Below, one piece after another: positions 54,225 through 64,000 of a DNA stretch of 64,000 nt. Source of the DNA: Gorsachius magnificus. Lineage: Eukaryota; Chordata; Aves; Pelecaniformes; Ardeidae. A program made the translations under genes and the position numbers. Below the pieces are notes generated by a model. The model worked only from the letters and a program-made list of their open reading frames with translations. It was not told where the DNA came from and made no database searches. The stretch covers positions 930,001-994,000 of the forward strand of contig CM067083.1 of the NCBI GenBank assembly GCA_034008185.1, given 5' to 3'. Numbering within the stretch: position 1 is the first letter of the stretch; each line of letters begins with the position of its first letter.

Positions 54225-57118
54225 GGTTTATCTGCTACTAAACATTTTGTCATCGGGCAGTTTTTGGCTCTGTGCCCCCGTATTGTCTCGGTGCTGTGGC
54301 TTCGGTATAAGGGGATTTGCCTGCAAGCAGCCGCCGACAAGGGGACAGGGCACCCGCGTGACTGCCAACATCTCTTGACCTCAGCACATCCCGAGGAGCC
54401 CTTAAGCTACAAACCCCATGATTTTAAAGGAAAAAAAAAAAATCTGTTTTCTTAGGGCCACAAGCTATGTGGTTTTTGATTTGCGTTGCCTCCTCTCCCT
54501 CTCTTCCCTTTGAACGTTTCCCTTTTTGGTCATAAAAAGGCAGAGGCAATAATTCTGGACCGAGAAGGCTTTGTTTCCAAATCCAAGGGGTTTTAGCAAC
54601 CACTCAGCCAAGTCTAGCATCTCTGAGCTGTTTCTTTTTTAAGCCACTGTCAGAATTTTGCCCTGACACTTTTAAATTTATTAACAAAAAAACCCCAAAC
54701 AACCAAAATCACAATTTTTTCAAACCATCACACCCAGGGCAATGTCTTTTCCAGAGCCACGGCTGTTTAGCTCGTGGAAGGACCTTTCAAGGTCAAGCCT
54801 GGTGGCCAGCAGACGCTGGCCTGCCTGGAGAGCAGCAGGTAGCTCCTTCCTAACCAAGACAGAAGATGCTCATGGTTAGAAGCAGCAAGAGATGGAAATA
54901 GAATACCAAGGCGCTCTGCCTTGATCAAAACCTTCTCTCCTATTTTATCCCCCAGGGACGCCTATGGACCTCAGAGCAAGGCGCAGCGCCGTTGGGTACC
55001 CACGTCGCTGCCATCTCCACTTTTGTTTGCAGCTGAATGCAGAGATCCAGCCCCCAACTCCCAGCCTAACCCTGCTGGCTCGCTCTGGGCTAGGGCAACC
55101 GATGCTTTGCTTTAATCTAGACCTAAAAATGGGCATTTGCCTAACGGCTGGCTGCTGCATGGCTGCTCTTTGCTGAAATGACTGGCCCAGCTTTGGGAAT
55201 GGCTGGCAAATTCAGGTCCCTACCTCCAACAACTTGCGTGAGGTTTTGAGGAAGAATAAGTTTTCGGTATTTGGTGGAATTCCAAAAACATGCCGAAAAC
55301 TACGCCAGGAGCCGAGATCTTAAGCTGTAGGCTTTCCCCAATTTCTTCTTTATCACTGCTGTAAAAAAAACCAGCCTTCCCATTACAGCCACCGGCGGCA
55401 CCGGGGGGGCACAGCACCCCAGAGGGGCTCAGCATCATCACGGGATCTTTGCTCCCACCACCACTGCCCATCACGGGAGGGCGCCAGGGTCCCCTCCCCT
55501 GCTCCAAGGGGGCAACCCACCACCCACGACGCCTTTTCCCGCATCTTACAGAAATCCCCAAGGGCCAAATTTCAGCTGGCGGGAAGTGGCCCGCCCCCAT
55601 CAACTCCAGGGGGGAGCCGCTGATGTACCCCCGCTGAGGACGGGATGCTACCGAGCAAGCGTCATTAAATCGCATCGCGCAGGACCCAACTGCAGCCGCT
55701 GAGGGCCGGGCTAAATGCAAACTGTCTGGCTTCTACACAAAACCGCACAAGCCCCGGAAAATCAATTTTCTGGGTTTTGTGTAATTTTCCACAGGACAGA
55801 AGAGAGAGCCTGTGTTCCATCTGGCCTTCAGGGGAAGGTTAGGGACTCAACAAGAAAGAATTCAATTGACCTGAAAGCAGAAAACAACACGTTTCAAACA
55901 GTGAGACAGAACTTGGATTTCTTGAGCGGTTTTTAGCAGAAACGCTGTAAAAACCATCCAGAGCCCTGAATCGAGGAGACATCCACGCTCCTCCCCCCTG
56001 TTTAGTAGCCTCTCATCCCACAAATCTGACTTTTTTTTTTCTTCCTTTGCGGAGTTAAGTTCTTTGCTACTCAAGAGGTTACTCCTGAACGCTTCTGGAG
56101 TCTCCCAACACTTGGGCTTCCCACGGGATTTTGCGTGTGAGCAGATGGAGCAGGAACAGGGAGGCAGACGAAAGCCAAGGGCTCGGTGGAGACCCACGGC
56201 GCGCAGCCGCACCTGCAGAGGGGGACGCTGGTGTGGGGCTGGTTTGGGCCCAGCCAGGACCCGAAGCAATGCACTTCACCACGGAGCGAAGGAAAACGCT
56301 CCCGGCCCACTTTCCCGGCACCAGGCAGCAGCCGGGAAAGCCAGCCGGGGCCAGGAGGCATGGCAAAGCAGCAGCCCAAGGCAAGGCATGGTTGCCCGCT
56401 TCGCTCTAGCACCTGAGATTTCCAAAGCCCAGAAAAAACCCCAAAGCCATCTCCAGACTGCCAGAAGCGTGGGGCTTGCCCTTCAGCCCATATAAATCAG
56501 TTTATTCTGATTTACGCCAGTCAACAACCCAGCCGCTGAGTTGGTTGGCTCTTCCCCCCCCTTCCCTTATTTTTTCAGCAGAGCATGCTCGCCCTCGCCA
56601 AGCTGCCTGGAATGAAAAACAAAGCCCAATGTGCCATGACGGAGGCTTCTAGGCATTGCTGCAACGCAAATAATAAATACTGGGAATAACCCCCCCGGGG
56701 TGGGATCCATCCCTCCCCTCGGCTCCCCGGTGGAGGGCGGCAGCGCAGCCCCGTACTTTGCACGCAAGAGCGGTCGGCAGGGAAAAGCCCGAGACCAACC
56801 TCCCCGCAAAGCCGCATGCCCAAGCCCTGCTCGGAGCCACAGAAATGGGGCAGGGAGGGGCCCCCGCACCCCACAGCGCCAGCGCCTTTACACCCCCTTC
56901 CCGCCGGGAATGACCCTGGGGGGCTGAGCGTCAGGGTGGGGCGGCTGTAGGGAAGGGAGCGATTCCACCCCAAAATGGAGGCTGGGAACAAAGGGGCTCC
57001 AGGCACCGGGACTGGATGGCGGTGGTGTCCAGCAAGGGCAGCAGCGGCGGGGGCAGCTAACTGCACACTCCCGAGGGAGACCTGGAGCGTGCGTGCTTCC
57101 CTTGCTGGTTCTCCTCCC
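54225..57118. other. Unique sequence, no gene seen
   Basis: Nearly 2.9 kb without a recognisable gene. An AT-rich stretch at about 54.43-54.72 kb contains A- and T-runs. GC-rich sequence from 55.4 and 56.1 kb gives overlapping open frames without domains. Confidence 0.35.
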
Positions 57119-57672
57119 CCTCTGCTCTGCCCTGGTGAGACACCACCCCCCCCCCAAGCTCTGTGTCCAGTTCTGGGCTCCCCGGTTCAAGAAGGATGAG
57201 GAACTCCTGGAGAGAGTCCAGAGGAGGGCAACAAGGATGGTGGGGGGACTGGAGCATCTCCCCTAGGAGGAAAGGCTGAGGGAGCTGGACTTGTTCAGCC
57301 TGGAGAAGAGAAGACTGAGAGGGGATCTCATCACCACCTACAAATATCTCAAGGGTGGGGGTCACGAGGATGGAGCCAGACTCTTCCCAGTGGTGCCCAG
57401 TGCCAGGACAAGGGGCCATGGGCACAACCTGAAGCAGAAGAGGTTCCAGTTGAATGGGAGGAAGAACTTCTTGACTGTGAGGGTACCCGAGCCCTGGCCC
57501 AGGCTGCCCAGGGGGGCTGCGGAGTCTCCTTCTCTGGAGATCTTCAACCCCCACCTGGCCGCTGTCCTGTGCCCCCTGCTCTGGGTGAGCCTGCTTGGGC
57601 AGGGGGGTGACACTGGGTGAGCTCCCGAGGTCCCTTCCAACCCTTGACATTCTGTGACTCTGTGATTCTGTG
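57119..57672 (+). mobile_element. CR1 LINE 3' portion with ORF2 C-terminal remnant
   Basis: Plus-strand CR1 copy of about 550 bases: CTGCCCTGGTGAGACACC, GTGTCCAGTTCTGGGCTCC, and the encoded tail FSLEKRRLRGDLITTYKYL, GHNLKQKRFQLNGRKN, PRGAAESPSLEIFNP. It ends CCCTTCCAACCCTTGACATT plus an ATTCTGTG-type tail. One in-frame TAG near 57266 interrupts the remnant. The polymerase core and endonuclease are absent. It is nearly identical to the minus-strand copy at 30.5 kb but longer on its 5' side. Confidence 0.96.
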
Positions 57673-59129
57673 CCCACGGAAGCGTGGGAAACCCGTTACG
57701 CAGGACAGTTATGAGATGGACTCAGACACAGCGGCCACAAAAAAAAAAGTGATTGCCTTTTTGCTTTTTTAGTATTTTCGTCCTACAGAGCTGGCTGGAA
57801 ATCAAGACTACACCCTCGAAGCTGGGAGAGCACAAGGCCAACAGAAGGATTCGCCCCGAAGATGCTGGGAAGGCAGAGATGCAGCAGAGATGCCCATGGG
57901 CAGAGCCCCGCCGCTCCCTGCACCCTTTCCCTGCCAGCACCAAACCCACCGAGAAACACAACTGCGTTCCCTGTACCAGGGGGGTTACAGAAACCCCCTG
58001 TGGATACAACCACCAAGCCCCATTTCTGTGCAGTGATCCCAGGAAAGAGCAAAGCCAGGGGAGCCCAGCCCCAGGGGCGGCGGATGCCCAACACCCTCTG
58101 GCCGGTTCCAGCATCCAGGCAGCAGCCGAGGGACGCGGGGAGGAAAGGCCCCTCCAGATGGCTGCGCGGGGGCTACGAGCCCCTCAGCCCCGTTCCCAGC
58201 ATTAGCATCCTTAAGCCTTAAATCCCAGAGAGGCTGTTTCCCCCGCCCAGCCGCCATTCGCACTCAAAGAGCGAGAAAACCAGAAGAAACCGAGCTCCTA
58301 TGGCCAACGCTCAACTTTCACTCTTCGCATTCAATCTAAAAGGCAGCAAAAGCGTGTTTAATGTTCGGGGACCCCATGGGTGTCCTTTGCCTGCTGGCAG
58401 CCTTTCCTCGGCACACGGTGCCACCGCGGTAGTGAGTATCCGATCACCGCCGGCTGGCAAGAGAGAAACATCTGCGAGCTCGGTTGGTTGGAACAGGGAG
58501 AGCGGCAACCAGCGTACGTGTACGCCCACGGGCCCATCGCTACCCAACTGGCATTGTTTTGTCTGAAAACAGGAAGAAAATGAGGGTTTCATGCTCTTCC
58601 CTTTCTAAGGGGGATCTTTGGTGAAACCCAACGCTTCCAGAACAAAATCAAATCGTCTATTAGCCGGCCAAAAAACCACCAAGCAGGGCACCGGCAGGAA
58701 CGAGCCCATCGGACAGAGTGGCCGCACTTGATCCGCACACACGCTGAAGCAGCAAACCCAGCCCGGGCCAGTATTTCGGTTGCCATCAGCCAGCGGCTTT
58801 GCCCCTGGCGGGGTTTAGGGGACGCTGCACCCTGCGCGGTACCTCAGCAAAGGTGGGCTCGGGGTCCTGCCAGCCCTCCCCACAACCGGCAGGGCAATGC
58901 AAAAAATAAAACCTTTTCCAGAAATAAAATCCGTTCAAGCCCAGCGTGCCGGAGGATCTTTCGCCCCGCCGCTCGAAGGAGATGCAAGGCCAGCGGGTGC
59001 CGGGAGAGCGGCTGCTCCAAAACGCTGCTGAGGGCAAACCTGGGCAGACCCAAGGCGTGTGCAGCGCGGCACCAGGGAGGAAAGCAATTGCTTTTTCTCT
59101 GAAAATAAAAGGACGGGTTTCGCTCCGGG
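57673..59129. other. Unique sequence, no gene seen
   Basis: No recognisable gene or repeat. CpG is moderate at about 58.93-59.08 kb. Confidence 0.35.
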
Positions 59130-59400
59130 CAATGTGGAACGTAAACGTGCAACTGTTCTGCATTAGCCGCAGCATTCTTCTTTTTACCACCCAATTTTCC
59201 CTTTCATTCGACGGCAAGGAGTGGAGGTTCTCTATTGCGCATTGGGGGCATCCAAACTGGAAATCATTAAAATATAGATTTCATTTATAGTGGACCTTCT
59301 GTGAGTGGAAGGAAAGATTGCCGCAGCTTCCTGAGTATATGATTTAATGATGTGTTCTGCATTTTCTTAATTTTCCACATTTTAAAGGCCTCTGTTCTCT
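59130..59400. promoter_or_regulatory. AT-leaning island
   Basis: AT-leaning block with AATCATTAAAATATAG, TTTCATTTATAG and GATTTAATGATG. Candidate conserved element by composition only. Confidence 0.25.
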
Positions 59401-59999
59401 ATTTGGTGGAGGCGGGATCGTTCCAGAGGCACGGCAGACGCAGTCGCTGGCAACGCGAAATCCAGCATGCCCACAGCCAGGCCCTGGATAGCTGGGGGGG
59501 GGAAGGAGGAGGCATGTTGTGGCTGGGCTGTGTACTTCCACATAAATGCAGGGTAAAGCAAAGCCTTCAGCCGGGCGCTGGGTTGGAACGGGCGCCATCC
59601 ACAAACCCAAGCCAGGGCTGGGAGGTGGCCCCTCGATACGGGCGCAGGCTGCGCCCCCTCCACAAGCCAGGCATCTCCTTCACTGCAAGGTGCAAACATC
59701 CCAATATTGGGATTGAGCCCCTTATGGCTGTGGGGAGACGGCAACAGCGACCGGCAGCCAAACGGGTGGCTCAGACCCCGCATTTTGGGGCTCCCTGCTG
59801 CCTGCGAGAGCCGGCACCTCGGTGCTGATGCTCTGCCCGTGAGCATCATGGGCAGAGACCACTGGGACACGCACCAGGATTTACCCTCCCAAAAAAATAC
59901 AGCATCACGCTACGCGTTGCAGACCCACCATCCGGATACGCTGCCTTTGGTTTCAACGTGAGCCGAAAGCACGGCTGTTGGCTTGAGGTTTGGGGGGTT
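59401..59999. other. Unique sequence, no gene seen
   Basis: GC-moderate to GC-rich. Open frames overlap on both strands without known domains. Confidence 0.35.
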
Positions 60000-60430
60000 A
60001 TTTTTTTTTTTTTTTAAAACAAACAGTTGAAAAATATGGAGAGAAAAAATGCCGTCGTTTAACGAATATATATATAAACCAGGAACACGCCGTGCAGAGT
60101 GCATGCCTGTTATGTATAACTCAAATTTATACCCACGGCGGAATGAAATCATCACTTAAAATCAAGTCAAACGTCCATTTTTCAGATTTAATTAAGACAT
60201 CGTTCTGATGGGGGCTAAGCTAACACAAACAAGCCAGGAAAGGCAACATGAAGAATGAACTGCACATAAAACCTGGAGCTCGTTTGCCCGCCCGAGCCGC
60301 ATGAGCAAAGCCGAGCGGCCCAAGCGTCTTACATCGAGTTACGAGTGTTTTCTGCTGTGGTTTAACATAAGGAAGGTAAATAGAAAGGGTTATTTTTAAA
60401 AATAACTGTCCGAATGAACTCTGGGAGCCT
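60000..60430. promoter_or_regulatory. AT-rich island
   Basis: AT-rich block with a T-run (about 60001-60015), ATATATATATAAACC, GTATAACTCAAATTTATACC (itself nearly an inverted repeat) and TTTAATTAAGACATCG. Candidate conserved element, untested. Confidence 0.3.
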
Positions 60431-63400
60431 GGCTCCCTTGGTTTTCTCTCTCTCGGCTTCGGAGGGCTTTACCCTGAAGGTAAAACGATGCCCCAAAGCA
60501 TCTATGTTGGGGGGGAAATCCAGAGGACACGGGCACACGTCGCACCACCCAGCGAGGGGGACCTTGGATTTAGAGAAGAGGCACGGTGGGAGTCACACAA
60601 AGCTCCCTCTGCCCCCCAGCTGAGGATCGGAAATGCCAAGGGGAGGCGGGCTCAGGGAGCCATTTACACCCCGGCTTCGTTAGCCTCGGGGACAATTAGC
60701 AAGCGGTGAGGTGGCGCAAGCAATACTAAAATCACATCCTTGCCAGGATTTAAAAAAAAAAAAAAGACACAATCACCTAAAGGAAGATGAACCAGGGGTA
60801 AGGGTCCCCAGCGCCCCCCAGCTGCACCCCCTTTTCGGCGGAGAAACAGCCTCTGCGAACGCAGAGGTTTCGCCGCTGGGCCTTGCGGTTTCTCCTGGAG
60901 GTTTTGTGCCCCCCAGGGGGTCCTGGGAACTCCAGGCACTCCTGAAGGGGGAAAACATCCCCCTGTTCTGCACCGCATGCGGACGAAGCAAGCGCAAGGC
61001 AGCGTCACCGAGACGCCGCCAGCTGCCGCCCAGGACGAAGACTTGACCATGGTGGTTCCCCCTCTCATCAACAGGCGCATTGGGGACACCTGGCTCGCTG
61101 GGCACCCCCTCAAAAACCCGCCCCAGCGTCTTCAAGGACCGTGAAACGCTTTTTCCTTACATGGTTCCTTCCCCAAATCCTTAAAAGATTAATTGAAAGG
61201 TCCCAAGCAAGCGTGCACCTATTTAAAGAGGGCTTTTTGGCTCCCTCCCGCGGGCTGTTGTGAAGAATAAGAGATATTTGCATCCAACAACTCCAGGGCA
61301 ACAGGGAACGCACTGCGCTCTGCAGCCCCAGAACTTCGTCTTCTGCAACTCCCACCAGCTTCAACTTTAGTTGGAAAAAGGAAAAAAAAAAAGAGGGGGA
61401 GATGCTCAAATGTAGAGATGGAGCAAAACGCCTTTGCTTTCACCCAAACCTTGAAGGCCTGGGGCTGCCCGGCACGGCGCGGGCAGGACACCTTCCTGGG
61501 AGGTGTCAGCGCAGGTTGCTGCTCCGGGCGGCTGGGAATGATTTGTGGCAGCTTTAATTCCACGTGGCTACCATACACTTAAACTATTTCCGAAATCCTG
61601 AAATGACTGCCAGGCGTGGGACCCTTGCCTTCGCTTGCGGAGATGCCTGTCGTAAATAACCGACGCCGTGCGTAACGCCATTCACGGCTCGGCTGCCAGC
61701 AGCTCCCACCAGCGTTCGAGCCACGCAGGAGGACGTTTGCTTCCCTGATGGCAATTCCTTCCTGCAGGAATACCTGCTGCTCCATCCCGAGTGCCACTCT
61801 CCATCAGTTCCTCCCCCTCCGCACTACTGCAACGAATTTCTTTTGCCGTATAAATTAATTGCATTGGTCTCCGCAGCCACCTCTCTCCCCAGCTGCCTCT
61901 CGGTACACTGGGGAAAATCCTCCTTCCCGGATAACCTGGGCTGCATTCCATCACTCCTGTTTGCTCCCGAGGCCCCATCTTGCTATAAGGGAAAAAAAAA
62001 AAAAATCCCGCAGGTGCTTTCCCCTCCCAGTGGGGTGGAACAAGGTGGGAGCGTGCAGGTGGAGAAGTGACGGCCACGAAGCTTTAGTGACGGCTTTGGC
62101 AACCAAGCTACGCGGGACGATGATGAGGAGCCCTGGGATGGCCAACGCGCGGGGCAGTGGTACCCAGGGCTCAGTGGGGGCATCCAGGGGAGCTTTCCTG
62201 GGGTACGTGGGGGCCCAGAAAGCAGCCAGGGGCCCCCACTCAGCATCGCCTACAGCCTCACCCCTCTCACGTTGCACCCATCGGTTCTGTACCCAATTCG
62301 GGGCGGCGTTTGGGGCTGGAGGACGGACACAGAGCATCTTGGCCAGGAGCCGCTGGCTGCTCCTGCGGTCCCTGCAGCTCCCCAGCACAATTCTCTGCTC
62401 TCTTCCCAACAGGTTTTGTCCCAGCTCCCTGAGCGAGGAGGTCAAACGACAAGGCACCATTTCAAAAGGAATCCCCAATTTCCCAAAATCCACGGTTTTC
62501 AGGCTAAAGAGTTAAGTTTCAACACTTCCCGCCCACCCCCACTACAAAGAGCTTCTGAAAATAAAAATTTACATCTTATTTATTTCATTACTTTCCAAAC
62601 CCATCGTTTGGTTTTCAAGGGATTTTCTGGTTTAGATGATAAAAATAATGATCTGGGGCTGGGAAGGGAGACATTTGGAACTCACCAGAGCTGTTTAAGC
62701 CACCCAGAACCATCACTCCCCAAAACCTTTGGGTGCGCAAGCCATTTCAAAATCAACATTTCAACCTCAATTTGGGACAAGAATATGTGAATATTAAAAT
62801 TATCATTTCTACAGTGAAAACTGCGTTTCCTGCCTTGCATAAAATAGAAATAAGCAGCCTGAATTCCCAAAGGGCTGAGCCCTGGCAGCTCAGCAGGAGC
62901 CGGCACGGCCTCGGCGCTGTTCGCAGCCAGAGCCCACGCTCCCACTGCCTTTGGCCGGCATGGCCCGACACATCCAGCTTTTTTCCTGCTCTTTCTTAAT
63001 TCCCAGCGCCCTGCCCTGGCCCCCTGGTGCAGTTTTGCTGGGGTGCAAGCCCAGTAGCTCGGATAACCCCTGCTTTTGCAGAAAACCCTCCTGGCAGCCG
63101 CAGCAGCAGCAGTCTTCCCCACTCCCAACATGTGTTCCCATTTACCAGACCCTTGCAAGCAGCGGAGCCGGCTGCGGCGCCTGCGCGGGGTTGGGACAGG
63201 TACCGGAGGCTGTGGTGTAAGGAGCTACCTTCCCCCCCCCCAACTAAACAGAAAAACCACGGCTGCCATAAAACTAACAGCAACTGGTTTTATGAAGTGC
63301 AAACCAATAAACCGGTGCCTTTGGATCGCAGGGGTTGCTCCTCCCGTGGCGGCTAATGGAGTGCAATTAGGAGAGAGGGGGGGTTCCCCCTCCGCCGGCG

Positions 63401-64000
63401 TGGCTGTAACGTGCTCCCAATGTGTGCGGCTGCCAGACGAGCCCCGTCTCCTCTGCCCAAGTGGCTATTCCAGCAAATCCATTCGGGGGATGCTGGAGCC
63501 TCAGGGAGCCTGCCGTCAAGGTCCACGGGCTTTAGGGAAAATCCTGGGGGGTGCGGGCATTTTTAACAGATTATGGAGCAGAGACACCAGTCCAGGGACG
63601 GGGCAAGAGCACGCTGTAAATCTCTAAAACCCAAACATCTTTCCAGAACCCTTTTAACGATTCTTTTTTTTGCAACACGGACACCCTCGCAGCAGTTTGA
63701 GTCCCAGATCCTCAGTAGCACCTCACTCGGTCCTTGCAACCTCACGGCGGGCGCTTCCACCGGCTCAATGATTTCCGAAGGCGTTCCCCCCCCCGTGCAG
63801 CCCCAGTCCCTGCACCATTCCCCCCCCGGCCCTGCCACGGCAGGCCCCAGCAGATTTCCCCCTCCCAGCTGCTGGCGCAGGCAGGCATCGCTGTCACAGC
63901 ACCTGGATAACAGGGACGCCCGGCAGCGGTGCAGCAGCCATCACCCCAGCTTGTCATCCCGGAACGTCACCGCCCCGGCTGCCCAAGGGGAACAGGGGCT
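60431..64000. other. GC-rich unique sequence to window end
   Basis: About 3.6 kb without a recognisable gene, RNA or transposon. A-runs lie at about 60751-60764, 61381-61392 and 61990-62003. AT-leaning patches occur at about 62.5-62.66 and 62.75-62.86 kb. A good acceptor-like tract, TTCTCTGCTCTCTTCCCAACAG, ends at 62412 but has no matching donor nearby. Confidence 0.35.

Noticed and set aside
1..64000. Telomere-like or retroviral LTR sequence
   Set aside because: The GGTTAGG bits near 29.0 and 31.1 kb lie in or beside CR1/old-repeat sequence and do not repeat. No LTR pair, primer-binding site or gag/pol/env frame was seen.
1..64000. CRISPR-like or operon-type bacterial system
   Set aside because: The tandem arrays have no unique spacers between the units, and the sequence is clearly vertebrate with CR1 LINEs. 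No prokaryotic gene clusters exist here.

Overview
The window looks like bird nuclear DNA. The direct evidence is a set of 5'-truncated CR1 LINE copies. They end in the avian octamer tail (ATTCTATG or ATTCTGTG), and two keep the C-terminal reverse-transcriptase tail reading frame. There is no SINE, no bacterial-style gene packing, no rRNA and no convincing tRNA. I recognise no protein-coding gene on either strand. The longest open frames (about 260-310 codons) lie in minisatellites or GC-rich, stop-poor DNA and match no family I know. I read the window as intergenic or long-intron sequence, GC-rich overall, possibly from a microchromosome or subtelomeric region (inference).

Layout. 0-10 kb: a 37-bp minisatellite (340-619), a 22-bp G-rich triplet (2104-2169) and a 38-bp minisatellite (2696-3117). 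AT-rich islands at 1.0-1.6, 3.5-4.0, 5.2-5.65 and 6.9-7.1 kb hold palindromic factor-site-like motifs. CpG-dense patches lie near 4.7, 8.1 and 9.3 kb. 10-30 kb: CR1 fragments at 9.9, 17.2 and 29.0 kb, a perfect 78-bp tandem duplication (14.6 kb), AT-rich islands at 10.5, 11.5, 13.1, 20.5, 21.0 and 23.0 kb, and a CpG-dense patch ending in a good splice donor at 27.7-28.0 kb. 30-50 kb: CR1 copies at 30.5, 38.1 (with a greatly expanded tail) and 48.4 kb, two fragments of an older repeat (31.1 and 35.9 kb), a compact AT-rich block with a perfect NKX2-like palindrome (35.57-35.67 kb), a 45-bp minisatellite with higher-order structure (45.54-46.01 kb), and just after it the best exon-like segment of the window (46475-46640). 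50-64 kb: small tandem duplications (50.2 and 54.2 kb), a second CR1 copy closely matching the 30.5-kb one but in opposite orientation (57.1 kb), and AT-rich islands near 59.2 and 60.1 kb.

No genes can be shown to work together. The functional candidates are non-coding: AT-rich islands that may be conserved enhancers, CpG-dense patches that may be promoters, and a few exon-like segments that could belong to a lncRNA or to a gene extending outside the window. None can be confirmed without alignment or transcript data. I found no sign of a new defence-type or enzymatic system.
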